DNA of 64,000 nt from positions 7,812,001 to 7,876,000 of the forward strand of contig NZ_RBKT01000001.1 in NCBI RefSeq assembly GCF_003633685.1, written 5' to 3'. The notes under the pieces were generated by a model. The model had not been told where the DNA came from and made no database searches. It saw only the letters and a program-made list of their open reading frames with translations. Below, piece after piece: positions 1-9,120 of the stretch; positions within the stretch are counted from its first letter, which is position 1; each line of letters begins with the position of its first letter. The DNA is from Micromonospora pisi (GTDB lineage Bacteria; Actinomycetota; Actinomycetes; Mycobacteriales; Micromonosporaceae). A program made the position numbers and the translations under genes.

Positions 1-62
1 GCGCCGCAGTCCTGAGCGGGTCCGGCCCGGTCGCGTTCGAGCGCGGTGACGGTCAATCCCAT

Positions 63-98
63 CCGGCCCCCGCCCACCGAACGGTGGGCGGGGGCCGG
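63..98. terminator. Strong GC-rich hairpin, probable terminator
   Basis: A perfect 16-bp inverted repeat (63-78 with 83-98) is closed by the tetraloop GAAC. It lies 68 bases past the stop of the minus-strand AraC gene. It could also end a gene entering from before base 1. There is no clear T-tract, as is usual for actinobacterial terminators. Confidence 0.6.
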
Positions 99-165
99 CC
101 CGTCCGCACCGTTGCCATGGGACGCGCCAGAGTTGGTGGTTCGTCGAGGAGCTGACCCGACCAGC

Positions 166-558
166 TCAGGCGCTCGGCCGCGTCCACGCCTTCGTGAAGC
201 ACGTCGGCACGCCCGTGACCACCGCTTCCCTGCGGTACGTCCGCGGCGACCGGCCGACGATGTCGCGGAACGTACGGCTGAAGGTTCCCAGGCTGCCGAA
301 GCCGACGTCGAGGCAGATCTCCGTCACCGGCCGGTTGGTTTCCCGCAGCAGGAACATCGCCCGCTCGACCCGACGGCGCTGCAGGTAGCGGTGTGGTGTC
401 TCGCCGAACGTGGCCCGGAAGGTGCGGGTGAAGTGGGCCTCCGACACATGGGCGATGCGGGCCAGGGCCGGGACGTCCAGCGGCTGGGCGTAGCCCCGGT
501 CCATCGCGTCCCGGGCCCGAAGCATGCGGCGGTTGTTTTCCTCGACGGCGCGGCTCAC
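166..558 (-). CDS. Small AraC-family transcriptional regulator (DNA-binding domain only)
   Basis: At 130 residues this is little more than the two helix-turn-helix units of an AraC/XylS DNA-binding domain. The first HTH is at about residues 27-52 (LARIAHVSEAHFTRTF) and the second at about 77-109, with the family signature VTEICLDVGFGSLGTFSRTF. There is no N-terminal sugar-binding cupin, so it probably does not sense a sugar directly. The start is GTG. It lies 49 bases after the ABC permease genes on the same strand and may belong to that transporter's operon, but the target is not visible. Family assignment is firm; the regulon is inferred. Confidence 0.85.
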   Translation of the reverse strand: MSRAVEENNRRMLRARDAMDRGYAQPLDVPALARIAHVSEAHFTRTFRATFGETPHRYLQRRRVERAMFLLRETNRPVTEICLDVGFGSLGTFSRTFRDIVGRSPRTYRREAVVTGVPTCFTKAWTRPSA

Positions 559-607
559 GACGCCATCACATCACGGCCGCCCGCCGCCGTGACGAACCGG
601 CTGCCCG

Positions 608-1456
608 CTAGTCCTTGACCGCTCCGGTCAGCCCGTTGACGAAGTAGCGCTGCGCCACGAGGAAGAGCACGATGACCGGGACCACCAGGATCAGCGAGCC
701 GGCCATGATCTCGTTGTAGCGGGGTACGTTGCCCGAGGCGAGCGCCTCCAGGGCCAGCGGCAGGGTGTAGCGGGACTCGTCGTTGAGCGAGACCCGGGTC
801 AGCACGTACTCGTTCCAGGTCGGCACCGCGGTCAGCACCGCGATGGTGATCAGGGAGGGCCGGCTCAGCGGCAGGTAGACCCGCCAGAAGATCCGGGCCT
901 CGCCGGCCCCGTCGACCCGGGCGGCGTCGTGCAGTTCCCGGGGGATCGACCGGAACGCGTTGGTCAGCAGCAGCACGGTCAGTGGCGCGGTGCCGTTGAC
1001 GAACGGCAGCACCAGTCCCAGGTGGGTGCCGAGGATGCCGAGCTTGTTCTCCAGGATCACCAGTGGCAGCAGCACCGTGATGCCGGGCACGAAGAGCAGC
1101 GCGACGAAGAACCAGAAGAGGAACCGGCGGCCGGGGAAGTCGAGCACGGCGAAGGCGTACGAGGCCAGGCTGTAGACGGCCAGCACCCCGAGCACGGTCA
1201 GTCCGGCCACCTTGACGCTGTTGAGCAGGTAGTCGAAGAAGTGCAGTCGGCTCCAGGTGTCGACCAGGGTGTCCAAGGTCGGCTCGCGGGGAACGAGGTG
1301 TCCGCCGCGCAGAATCTCGTCCCGGCCCTTCAGCGCCCCGGAGACCATCCAGGCGAACGGGTAGAGACTGACCACCGCGTAGAGCGCGAGTGCGGCGTAC
1401 GCGACGAGTCGGCCGGGGGTGAGTTGGCGTACGACACCGGATCGGACGGCGTTCAT
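608..1456 (-). CDS. Carbohydrate ABC transporter permease, MalG type
   Basis: Inner-membrane permease of a CUT1-type sugar importer, 282 residues, with about six hydrophobic segments. The EAA loop that contacts the ATPase is at residues 174-184 (ELHDAARVDGA). The ATG at 1456 was chosen because it overlaps the stop of the other permease by ATGA; an upstream extension in this frame is only a shadow of that gene. It is the third gene of a binding-protein, MalF, MalG operon. No ATPase gene is present, so a shared MsiK-like ATPase encoded elsewhere is likely. The sugar is unknown; the divergent glycosidase at 4218 suggests an oligosaccharide. Confidence 0.9.
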   Translation of the reverse strand: MNAVRSGVVRQLTPGRLVAYAALALYAVVSLYPFAWMVSGALKGRDEILRGGHLVPREPTLDTLVDTWSRLHFFDYLLNSVKVAGLTVLGVLAVYSLASYAFAVLDFPGRRFLFWFFVALLFVPGITVLLPLVILENKLGILGTHLGLVLPFVNGTAPLTVLLLTNAFRSIPRELHDAARVDGAGEARIFWRVYLPLSRPSLITIAVLTAVPTWNEYVLTRVSLNDESRYTLPLALEALASGNVPRYNEIMAGSLILVVPVIVLFLVAQRYFVNGLTGAVKD

Positions 1457-2430
1457 TGGCTGCTCCGCAGCAGTCGGGCGTTGACGACAGTGAGCAGCAG
1501 TGCGGCCAGGAAGATCATCCAGCCGAGTGCGCTGGCCACGCCGAGGGTGGGGGAGAGGCCCTGGAAGAAGGCGAGCTGGTACGCCTGGAGCCCGAGCACG
1601 TCCGTGTGGCCACCCGGGCCGCCGTTTGTCATCAGTAGGAAGATCTGGAAGCCCTGCATGGTGTCCCGGATGCCGAGCAGGGTGATCGCCGCCGTGATCG
1701 GCACCAACAGTGGCCAGGTGATGTGCCGGACGACCCGTACCCCGCCCGCGCCGTCGAGTTGGGCGGCCTCGATCAGGTGCGGGTCGATCGCCTGGAGACC
1801 GGCGAGGTAGAGCAGCGTCGCCACCGGCACGCTGCCCCAGATGATGATCACGATGAGGGTGCCGAGCGCGGTGTCCGGGTCGGCGAGCCAGCCCTGGGGC
1901 CGGGCCAGGCTGCCCAGGCCGGTCGAGCGGAGCAGCAGGTTGACCGCCCCGTCCGGTTCGAGCACGTACCGCCAGGCGTAGTAGACCGCGATCCCGGTGG
2001 TCACGTACGGCAGGAAGTAGATCGACCGGAGCAGGCCACGCAGCCGCCGGATCCGGTTGAGCAGTACGGCGAGCGGCAGCGCGATCGCCACGGTGCCGAG
2101 CGGTACCGCGATCATCGCGATCGCGGTGTGCAGGGCGGCGGCGCGCAGCTCCGGGGCGAGCGACGGGTCGGCGTAGAGCAGGTCGCGGTAGTTGTCGAGC
2201 CCGACCCACTCCCAGTCCGGCGTGAAGCCGTTCCACTTCGCGAAGCTCAGGGTGACGCTGTAGCCGACGGTGTAGAGCCCCATCACCAGGAAGAGCAGCA
2301 CTGCGGGCGCGACGAAGGCGTACCCGGTGAGCCACTGCCGGCGGGCGGACCGCCGGCGACGGCGGGGCCGCCGTGGGGACGGCCCGGCTTCGGGTCGTCC
2401 CCACGGTCCGATCGTGTTCGTGCGGGCCAC
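1453..2430 (-). CDS. Carbohydrate ABC transporter permease, MalF type
   Basis: Inner-membrane permease of 325 residues and partner of the MalG-type gene that follows with a 4-base overlap. An Arg-rich N-terminal tail (residues 17-31) precedes the first membrane segment (about 33-60), followed by five more. The EAA motif is at 221-230 (EAAQLDGAGG). It starts 13 bases after the stop of the binding-protein gene, so the three form one transcription unit. Family and role are firm; the substrate is inferred only as a sugar. Confidence 0.9.
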   Translation of the reverse strand: MARTNTIGPWGRPEAGPSPRRPRRRRRSARRQWLTGYAFVAPAVLLFLVMGLYTVGYSVTLSFAKWNGFTPDWEWVGLDNYRDLLYADPSLAPELRAAALHTAIAMIAVPLGTVAIALPLAVLLNRIRRLRGLLRSIYFLPYVTTGIAVYYAWRYVLEPDGAVNLLLRSTGLGSLARPQGWLADPDTALGTLIVIIIWGSVPVATLLYLAGLQAIDPHLIEAAQLDGAGGVRVVRHITWPLLVPITAAITLLGIRDTMQGFQIFLLMTNGGPGGHTDVLGLQAYQLAFFQGLSPTLGVASALGWMIFLAALLLTVVNARLLRSSQ

Positions 2431-2443
2431 GGTCGAGGTCGTC

Positions 2444-3823
2444 CTAACCGGACTTCTGCCACATGGCCGCGAGCACCTTGTCCAGTTGGGCGGCGGTGGC
2501 GGCCGGATCGGTCTCGCCCAACGGGGAGAACTTCACCAGCGGATCGCCGACCTGCACCTCGTCGTAGTCGGGCGGCCGGAAGCCTCGGTTCGCCGCGTCG
2601 TAGGTGGACTCCTGTGGCCCGGTGAAGTACTGCTGCAACGCGGCGAGTTTCGGCCCGAGCAGGGTGGCGGCCTGCGCGCCGAGGTCGGTCGCCGGCAGGT
2701 CGAGTGAGGCCTTGGCGAACGCGCCGGATCCTTCCGGCGAGGTGAGGTGTTCGATCCACTTCACCGCCGATTCCCGGTTCTTGGTCTGCGAGCTGACCGA
2801 GAGCCCGGTGAGGGCCAGTGGGGCGAGTCGCAGGTCACTGACCTTGCCGCCGGTGGCGGGCGGGATCGGGAAGGTGATCAGGTTCTCCGCCGGCATGCCG
2901 TTCTGCGAGAGGAAGGCGAGGGTGAAGGTGCCGCCCACGTTGAACGCCGATTTGCCCTGGGCGAAGGCGACGTCGGCCTCGTCGATGCCGAGCGCGCTCA
3001 CCCCGGGAATCCAGTGTGGCGTGAGCTGCTGGTAGAGGCGGAGCGTCTGGAGCCCTTCGGGGCTGGCGAAGCCCTGCGCCGGGTTCTTGTCGAAGAGCGC
3101 CTCGAAGCCGGCCTGGCCGAGGTAGGCGAAGGCGAGTTGTTCGTAGATCCAGTTGAAGCCGGTCTGGCTGACCTTCAGGCCCAGCGACAGGCCGCCCTGC
3201 TTCGGGTCGGCGGTGGTGGTCGCCTGGAGGTAGCCGATGAACTCCTCCCAGGTCCGGGGCGGCTTGTCCGGATCGAGCCCGGCCGCCCGCATCTTCCCCC
3301 GGTTGCCGTAGACGATGCCGAAGGTGCCGGCGGTGAACGGAACGCTGAAGAGGCTGCCGACCTTGGCGTTCTTGACCTCCTCCTGTTCGGCCCGGCGCTT
3401 CTCGGTGACCAGTCCGGCGCTGCGGGTGCTGGGCAGGAACCGCGCCATCGCCGACTCCGGGAAGTCCGGCGCGAGGTCGCCGAGCAGGCCGGCGCCACCG
3501 ACCCGGAGGTCTTCGCCGCCGGCGTGCAGTTCGAGTACGTCCGCCAGGTCGCCGGTTTGCGCCGCACTCTGGATCTTGCTGGTGAAGACGTCGTCGGGTG
3601 TGTACGCCTCGATCTCGACACTGATTCCGGTCTTGGTCTTGAACTCGGCGGCGACCTGCTCCAGGGCGGCGACGTGGGTGTTCTTGAAGGTCCACATGGT
3701 CACCGACTGGTCGGTGGACTCGCTGTCGTCGTCGCCGCAGGCGGTCATGCCGAGCGCCAGTGTCGCGGCGGCGAGGCTGGCGACCAGTCGGCGGCGGCCC
3801 GTCGACGATCTGCTCATGGTCAC
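2444..3823 (-). CDS. Sugar-binding lipoprotein of an ABC transporter
   Basis: Family 1 extracellular solute-binding protein, 459 residues, delivering a sugar to the two downstream permeases. An Arg-rich N terminus, hydrophobic stretch and lipobox (LGMTAC, Cys29) show export and lipid anchoring. Two in-frame starts lie close together, GTG at 3823 and ATG at 3817, both behind the purine-rich GGGGAGCAG. It is divergent from the secreted GH71/99-like glycosidase, so it probably takes up that enzyme's products. The ligand cannot be named from sequence. Confidence 0.9.
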   Translation of the reverse strand: MTMSRSSTGRRRLVASLAAATLALGMTACGDDDSESTDQSVTMWTFKNTHVAALEQVAAEFKTKTGISVEIEAYTPDDVFTSKIQSAAQTGDLADVLELHAGGEDLRVGGAGLLGDLAPDFPESAMARFLPSTRSAGLVTEKRRAEQEEVKNAKVGSLFSVPFTAGTFGIVYGNRGKMRAAGLDPDKPPRTWEEFIGYLQATTTADPKQGGLSLGLKVSQTGFNWIYEQLAFAYLGQAGFEALFDKNPAQGFASPEGLQTLRLYQQLTPHWIPGVSALGIDEADVAFAQGKSAFNVGGTFTLAFLSQNGMPAENLITFPIPPATGGKVSDLRLAPLALTGLSVSSQTKNRESAVKWIEHLTSPEGSGAFAKASLDLPATDLGAQAATLLGPKLAALQQYFTGPQESTYDAANRGFRPPDYDEVQVGDPLVKFSPLGETDPAATAAQLDKVLAAMWQKSG

Positions 3824-4217
3824 GGTCTGCTCCCCAGGAAGACGGGTGTGCCGGGTAAGGGGTTCGGTGGTGCGCGCGAGTCACCTTCCTCGTGGACCAG
3901 TCATCCGAGCTATCGCGCACGTCGTCGTCGCGACTGCCCGTATCCGGAACATTCCGCCTGGTCAGGGCTGGTAGGCATCCGATGTTTATCGCAGGTTACG
4001 AGCATCATGACGAAGAAACAAGACGTTGGTAAATATTCATGAGAGTCGCGGGAGTGGCTCCTGTGCCGAGGTGTCGGCTGGCCGGCTGCACAGCCCCGGT
4101 CGGGATTTTGCTCCTGTCGGTCCAAATGTTTCAGACATCGATCGGAGTATTGCGGTCATGTGAACAGAGCTGGCACGATGGCCGCACCCCGCTCCGTCGG
4201 CGAAAGGGGAAGCAACC
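3824..4217. promoter_or_regulatory. Divergent control region between sugar ABC operon and glycosidase
   Basis: This 394-bp gap holds no credible gene. Bases 3975-4045 are clearly richer in A/T than the flanks, as expected for promoters. Towards the glycosidase there is a weak candidate promoter, TTGCGG at 4150-4155 and CACGAT at 4174-4179 (18-bp spacer). A good ribosome-binding site (GGGGAAG) precedes the ATG at 4218. I saw no convincing operator palindrome. Confidence 0.4.
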
Positions 4218-6611
4218 ATGGCCGTCTCCCGTCGCAGCTTCATCTCGTCGGTCGTGGCCGGTTCGGCGCTCGCCGCGGTCTCCACTTCGGAGCTGCTCGC
4301 CGCCGCCCGTCCGGCTCACGCGGCCAGCCCACCCGGCGACGTCGTCGGCAAGATCTCGGTGGGCTACCAGGGATGGTTCTCCGCGCCCGGTGACGGCGCC
4401 CCGATCGGCGGCTGGTGGCACTGGAGCCGGGACCGGTTCCAGCCGCCCTCGCCCAGCAACACCACGATCGTGTCCTGGCCCGACATGCGCGAGTACACCC
4501 GGGGATACACCACCGCGTACCCGAACCTCGGGAACGGCCAGCCGGCGACCCTCTTCTCCTCGTACGACCAGCAGACCGTCGACACCCACTTCCGGTGGAT
4601 GCAGGAGCACGGCTGCGACACAGCCGCGCTGCAACGCTTCAACCCGTTCGGCGACGAGGGCCCGACCCGCGACGCGATGGCGGTCAAGGTCCGCAGCGCG
4701 GCGGACCGGTTCGGCCGCAAGTTCTACATCATGTACGACGTCACGAGCTGGACGGCGATGCAGACCGAGCTCAAGACCGACTGGACCACCAAGATGTCCG
4801 CGTACACCGCGTCACCTGCGTACGCGCGACAGAACGGCAAGCCGGTGGTCTGCATCTGGGGCTTCGGCTTCGACGACCCGGGCCGCCCGTTCGCCCCGGC
4901 ACCCTGCCTCGAGGTGGTCAACTGGTTCAAGGCCCAGGACTGCTACGTCATCGGCGGCGTGCCGACGTACTGGCGTACCGGCGTCAACGACTCCCGGCCC
5001 GGATTCCTCGACGTCTACCACGCCTTCAACATGATCTCGCCATGGATGGTCGGGCGAACCGGCACCCTGGACGGGCTGGACTCCTTCTACACCAACGTCA
5101 ACGTCCCCGACCAGGCCGACTGCAACGCCCGTGGGATCGACTACCAGCCCTGCGTCATGCCCGGAGACCTCTCCTCCGGACACCGCTACCACGGTGACTT
5201 CTACTGGCGACACCTCTACAACATGATCCGGCTCGGCGCGCAGGGACTCTACGTCTCCATGTTCGACGAGTACAACGAGGGAAACCAGATCGCCAAAACC
5301 GCCGAGTCCGCCGCCTGGGTGCCGGCCGGCGCCGGCATCCGCCCCCTCGACGAGGACGGCGTCGCCTGCTCCTCCGACTACTACCTGCGGATCACCGCGG
5401 ACGGCGGGCGGATGCTCAAGGGGCAACTCGCCCTCACTCCGATCCGTCCCACCCCGCCTGTCGTCGGCGGCCCCGGACCCGGGCCGGTCAACCTCGCCGC
5501 TGGCAGACCGACCAGCGCGAGCAGCCAGAACGGCCCGTACCCGGCGTCGAACGCGGTGGACGGCAACCCGTCAAGCTACTGGGAGAGCAGCGGCAGCCTG
5601 CCGCAGTGGTTCCAGGTCGACCTCGGCGCCAGCACGGTGGTGAACCGGGTGGTGCTCCGGCTGCCGGCCGGCTGGGAGAGCCGTACCCAGACGCTGACGG
5701 TGCAGGGAAGCACCAACGGGTCGACCTTCACCACCGTGGTCGGCCCGACCGGTTACCTGTTCAACCCGGCCGGCGGCAACCAGGTCACCATCAACTTCGC
5801 CAGCGCCAACCTGCGCCATCTGCGTCTCACCGTCTCCGCCAACACGGGCTGGCCGGCCGCGCAACTGTCCCAGGTGGAGGTCTACGGTGGCGTCGTCAGT
5901 GAGCCGGGCACCCCGCCGAGCGCACCGGGAGCGCTGACCGTCACCGCCAAGACGGCGACCAGTGTCTCGCTGGCCTGGACCGGGTCGGTCGACGACATCG
6001 GCGTGACCGGATACCAGGTTCGGCAGGGTGGGACCGTGGTCGGCGCACCAACCGGTACGTCGTACACGGTGGGCGGGTTGAGCCCGGCGACCGCGTACAG
6101 CTTCTCCGTGGTCGCGCTCGACGCTGCCAACAACGTCTCGCCGCCGTCGAACACGGTGGCTGTCACCACCGACACCGCCCCGCCGCCCACCTCGAACCTG
6201 GCGCTGAACCGACCCACCGCGGAGAGCGGGCACGTGCAGGCGTACAGCTCGGGCAACGTGGTCGACGGCAACGCGAACACCTACTGGGAGAGCCCCAACA
6301 ACGCGTTTCCACAGTGGGTGCAGGTCGACCTCGGCGCCCCGACGTCGATCCGCCGCGTGGTGTTGAAGCTGCCGCCCTCGTCGGCGTGGGGCACCCGGAG
6401 CCAGACCGTCACCGTGCAGGGCAGCACCAATGGTTCCAGCTTCGGCACCGTGGCCGGCCCGAGCGCGTTGACGTTCAATCCGGCCAGCGGTAACGCCGTC
6501 ACCGTCGCCCTGCCCGCCACCACCACCCGTTACGTACGCGTGCTGATCGGCGCCAACACGGGCTGGCCCGCCGGACAACTCTCCGAGCTCGAAATCTACG
6601 CCGCCCCCTGA
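4218..6611 (+). CDS. Secreted GH71/99-like glycoside hydrolase with F5/8C-FN3-F5/8C modules
   Basis: Secreted 797-residue multidomain enzyme. A Tat signal (SRRSFISS, residues 4-11) ends near AHA-AS (about 36). Residues 40-410 match the GH71/GH99-like group seen in bacterial glycosidases, with VGYQGWFSAPGDG, DTHFRWMQEHG and GGVPTYWRT. Then come an F5/8 type C (CBM32-like) domain at about 423-560, a fibronectin type III domain at about 565-650 and a second F5/8C domain at about 660-795. The add-on domains point to binding a polymer or cell-surface glycan. Catalytic residues and substrate are not assigned. The gene is divergent from a sugar ABC importer, fitting outside hydrolysis followed by uptake. 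Confidence 0.8.
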   Translation: MAVSRRSFISSVVAGSALAAVSTSELLAAARPAHAASPPGDVVGKISVGYQGWFSAPGDGAPIGGWWHWSRDRFQPPSPSNTTIVSWPDMREYTRGYTTAYPNLGNGQPATLFSSYDQQTVDTHFRWMQEHGCDTAALQRFNPFGDEGPTRDAMAVKVRSAADRFGRKFYIMYDVTSWTAMQTELKTDWTTKMSAYTASPAYARQNGKPVVCIWGFGFDDPGRPFAPAPCLEVVNWFKAQDCYVIGGVPTYWRTGVNDSRPGFLDVYHAFNMISPWMVGRTGTLDGLDSFYTNVNVPDQADCNARGIDYQPCVMPGDLSSGHRYHGDFYWRHLYNMIRLGAQGLYVSMFDEYNEGNQIAKTAESAAWVPAGAGIRPLDEDGVACSSDYYLRITADGGRMLKGQLALTPIRPTPPVVGGPGPGPVNLAAGRPTSASSQNGPYPASNAVDGNPSSYWESSGSLPQWFQVDLGASTVVNRVVLRLPAGWESRTQTLTVQGSTNGSTFTTVVGPTGYLFNPAGGNQVTINFASANLRHLRLTVSANTGWPAAQLSQVEVYGGVVSEPGTPPSAPGALTVTAKTATSVSLAWTGSVDDIGVTGYQVRQGGTVVGAPTGTSYTVGGLSPATAYSFSVVALDAANNVSPPSNTVAVTTDTAPPPTSNLALNRPTAESGHVQAYSSGNVVDGNANTYWESPNNAFPQWVQVDLGAPTSIRRVVLKLPPSSAWGTRSQTVTVQGSTNGSSFGTVAGPSALTFNPASGNAVTVALPATTTRYVRVLIGANTGWPAGQLSELEIYAAP

Positions 6612-6625
6612 CGACGCCACTCGAC

Positions 6626-6675
6626 CTAGGGCATATCGCTACCAGTGGATCTTCATCCACCGCGATATGCCCTAG
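6626..6675. terminator. Compound hairpin between convergent genes
   Basis: A perfect 14-bp stem (6626-6639 with 6662-6675) encloses a second 6-bp stem (6645-6650 with 6655-6660) capped by CTTC. It starts 15 bases after the glycosidase stop and faces trpA from the other side, so it can end transcription in both directions. A G-rich tract follows at 6687-6737. Confidence 0.7.
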
Positions 6676-6686
6676 ATCGTGAGTCT

Positions 6687-6737
6687 GGGGGAGGGGGGAG
6701 GGGTGGGGGGGTTAGGGGGAGGGTTAGGGGGAGGGGG
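6687..6737 (+). repeat. G-rich tract with GGGTTAGGG-like repeats
   Basis: About 50 bases of almost pure G/A with several runs of three to seven G and three GTTAGG units. The plus strand could form a G-quadruplex. It abuts the trpA stop codon on the minus strand, so the trpA transcript would carry the C-rich complement. Confidence 0.7.
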
Positions 6738-7532
6738 TTAGGCGGAGCGGACGCCGTTGGCCAGGTCGCGGGCGACGGCCTCGACCGCGGCCAGACCGGA
6801 CTGGCGGTCGGGGGCGTCGAGCAGGGCGCGGACGAAGGCCGAGCCGACGATCACGCCGTCGGCAAAGGCGGCGACCTGCGCGGCCTGCGCGCCGTTGCTC
6901 ACCCCGAGCCCGACACAGACCGGTACGTCGCTGATCGCCTTCACCCGCTCGACCAGGCCCCTGGCGCCACCACCGACCGAGGCCCGCTCGCCGGTCACGC
7001 CCATCAGCGAGGCGGCGTAGACGAACCCGCGCGAGGCGTTCGCGGTCAGCTCCAGCCGCTGCGGCGTGGAGGTGAGCGCCACCAGATAGACCCGGTCCAG
7101 GTCGTACGCGTCGGAGGCGGTCTGCCACGGTGCGGCCTCGTCCGGGATCAGGTCCGGGGTGATCAGTCCGGAGCCCCCGGCGGCGGCCAGGTCGGCGGCG
7201 AACCGGTCCACGCCGTACCGGTCGACCAGGTTCCAGTAGGTCATCACCAGCGCCGGTGCGCCCGCGTCGACCACCCCGCGTACGGCGGTGAAGGCATCGG
7301 CGGTGCGGGTCCCGGCGGCGAGCGCCGCCTCGGTGGCCCGCTGGATCACCGGGCCGTCCATCAGCGGATCTGAGTACGGTAGGCCAACCTCGACGATGTC
7401 CACGCCACCGGCGACCATCGCCCGCATCGCGGCGACCGAGGTCTCGACATCCGGGAAACCGACCGGCAGGTAACCGATCAACGCCGCTCGGCCTTCGGCC
7501 CGCGCCTTCTCGATCGTCGTACGGACCGTCAC
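6738..7532 (-). CDS. trpA: Tryptophan synthase alpha subunit
   Basis: Cleaves indole-3-glycerol phosphate to indole and glyceraldehyde-3-phosphate, passing indole to the beta subunit. It is a 264-residue TIM barrel. The catalytic pair is visible as Glu48 in [12 protein letters not shown] and Asp59 in LMDGP, matching Glu49 and Asp60 of the Salmonella enzyme. The start overlaps the trpB stop by 4 bases, so the two subunits are translationally coupled. No other trp gene lies in the window; trpC and trpD must be elsewhere. Confidence 0.97.
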   Translation of the reverse strand: MTVRTTIEKARAEGRAALIGYLPVGFPDVETSVAAMRAMVAGGVDIVEVGLPYSDPLMDGPVIQRATEAALAAGTRTADAFTAVRGVVDAGAPALVMTYWNLVDRYGVDRFAADLAAAGGSGLITPDLIPDEAAPWQTASDAYDLDRVYLVALTSTPQRLELTANASRGFVYAASLMGVTGERASVGGGARGLVERVKAISDVPVCVGLGVSNGAQAAQVAAFADGVIVGSAFVRALLDAPDRQSGLAAVEAVARDLANGVRSA

Positions 7533-8845
7533 TTGGTCACGTCCTCTCCGTGCGCCGCGTCAGCGGCCTGGGCCGGCGCGGAGGTGGCGGTCGGCGCGGG
7601 CGCGCCGTCCAGCAGGCCGAAGTAGCGGGCTGCGGTGTCGACGTCCTTGTCGCCGCGACCCGAGAGGTTGACCAGGATGACGCCGTCCGGACCGAGTCGG
7701 CGGCCTTCGCGGATCGCACCGGCCAGCGCGTGCGCGCTCTCGATCGCCGGGATGATCCCCTCGGTACGGGAGAGCAGCAGGAACGCCTCCATCGCGTCGG
7801 CGTCGTCGACCGGCTCGTAGCGTCCCCGACCGATTTCGTGCAGCCAGGAGTGCCCCGGCCCGACCCCGGGGTAGTCCAGTCCGGCCGAGATCGAGTGGCT
7901 CTCCACCGTCTGACCGAATTCGTCCTGGAGGATGAAGGAACGGCTGCCGTGCAGTACGCCGGGCGCGCCGCCGCTGATCGCCGCCGCGTGCCGTCCGGTG
8001 CCGATCCCGTCCCCGCCCGCCTCGAGCCCGACGAGTTCGACCCCGGTGTCGTCGAGGAACGCCTGGAAGATCCCGATCGCGTTGGACCCGCCGCCGACGC
8101 AGGCGCAGATCACGTCCGGCAACCGCCCGACCAGGTCGAGCACCTGCTGCCGGGCCTCAATCCCGATGATCTTCTGGAAGTCGCGCACCATCGACGGGAA
8201 CGGGTGTGGTCCGGCCACCGAGCCGATCAGGTAGTGGGTGTCGTGCACGTTGGTGACCCAGTCCCGCATGGCCTCGTTCATCGCGTCCTTGAGGGTCCGC
8301 GAACCGGCGGTCACCGGGATGACGGTGGCGCCGAGCAGTCGCATCCGGGCCACGTTCAGGGCCTGCCGGCGAGTGTCCTCCTCGCCCATGTAGATCACCG
8401 CTTCGAGCCCGAGCAGCGCGGCGGCGGTCGCGGTCGCGACCCCGTGCTGTCCGGCGCCGGTCTCGGCGATCACCCGGGTCTTGCCCATCCGTACGGTCAG
8501 CAGAGCCTGACCGAGGACGTTGTTGATCTTGTGTGATCCGGTGTGGTTGAGGTCCTCGCGCTTCAGGATGATCCGGGCGCCCCCGGCGTGCTCGGCGAAC
8601 CGGGGCGCCTCGGTGAGGATGCTCGGTCGCCCCGAGTAGCTGCGGTGCAGCCCTTCGAGCTGGGCGATGAACTCGGGATCCACCAGCGCCGCCTGGTATG
8701 CGCTGTCCAGCTCCTCCAGCGCCGCGATCAGCGCCTCGGGCACGAATCGTCCACCGAACCGCCCGAAGTACGGTCCGGTCTGCGCGGAGAGGGGAGCGGC
8801 CGGGGCCGTCGGATCCTGTGCGGTGCTGTCGGCAGTCTGGGTCAC
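7529..8845 (-). CDS. trpB: Tryptophan synthase beta subunit
   Basis: PLP enzyme that condenses indole with serine to give tryptophan. The family core begins at [11 protein letters not shown] (about residue 24), and the PLP lysine is Lys106 in [19 protein letters not shown] and a GGGSNA phosphate-binding loop are also present. I chose the GTG at 8845 because GAGGA lies just upstream and the product has normal length (438 residues). The same frame stays open to an ATG at 8929, adding 28 Pro/Ala-rich residues not typical of the family. A small upstream ORF ends at this GTG (GTGA overlap). Confidence 0.96.
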   Translation of the reverse strand: MTQTADSTAQDPTAPAAPLSAQTGPYFGRFGGRFVPEALIAALEELDSAYQAALVDPEFIAQLEGLHRSYSGRPSILTEAPRFAEHAGGARIILKREDLNHTGSHKINNVLGQALLTVRMGKTRVIAETGAGQHGVATATAAALLGLEAVIYMGEEDTRRQALNVARMRLLGATVIPVTAGSRTLKDAMNEAMRDWVTNVHDTHYLIGSVAGPHPFPSMVRDFQKIIGIEARQQVLDLVGRLPDVICACVGGGSNAIGIFQAFLDDTGVELVGLEAGGDGIGTGRHAAAISGGAPGVLHGSRSFILQDEFGQTVESHSISAGLDYPGVGPGHSWLHEIGRGRYEPVDDADAMEAFLLLSRTEGIIPAIESAHALAGAIREGRRLGPDGVILVNLSGRGDKDVDTAARYFGLLDGAPAPTATSAPAQAADAAHGEDVTK

Positions 8846-9048
8846 CGGGTCCTCATCAGTTCGGATCGGTCGGGTCGCGGCGGCGTGGCCGGGCCCGGGG
8901 CGGAGCGGCGCGGCGGCGGGGTCTGCCACCGGCCGCCGGTGGCCATCCGTCGACCATGCCCACTGGCGCGGCGGAATCCGCCAGCGCCGGAGCTGGTCGG
9001 AGCGACGGAGGTCACTCCGGCGGTGAAAGATCGCCCTGGCCGGGCCAC
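8842..9048 (-). CDS. Possible 68-residue Arg-rich protein coupled to trpB
   Basis: This short frame starts at GTG, with AGGTAGAAG upstream, and its TGA overlaps the trpB GTG start as GTGA. The product is rich in Arg, Gly and Pro and matches nothing I recognise. Streptomyces has a small trpM gene just before trpB, but the Cys-containing core I would expect is absent here. About 80 percent of third codon positions are G or C, which is only weak support for coding. It could equally be untranslated trpB leader. Confidence 0.25.
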   Translation of the reverse strand: MARPGRSFTAGVTSVAPTSSGAGGFRRASGHGRRMATGGRWQTPPPRRSAPGPATPPRPDRSELMRTR

Positions 9049-9120
9049 CTTCTACCTGCGGGCAAGCTTACTTTCCGCGTTTTCCAGCTCCGGCGCACCG
9101 GATCCGACCTTTCCCGAGGT

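Noticed and set aside
1-62. Short frames at the left edge on both strands
   Set aside because: Too short and without a recognisable motif; cannot be told apart from chance in such GC-rich DNA.
1456-2404. Long N-terminal extension of the MalG-type permease
   Set aside because: It is an Arg/Pro-rich shadow frame inside the MalF-type gene; the ATGA overlap at 1453-1456 gives a normal permease.
8930-9120. T-box or Trp attenuator upstream of trpB
   Set aside because: GGTGGCCCGG looks faintly like a T-box, but the specifier stem and consensus GGTGGNACCGCG are absent, and there is no run of Trp codons.
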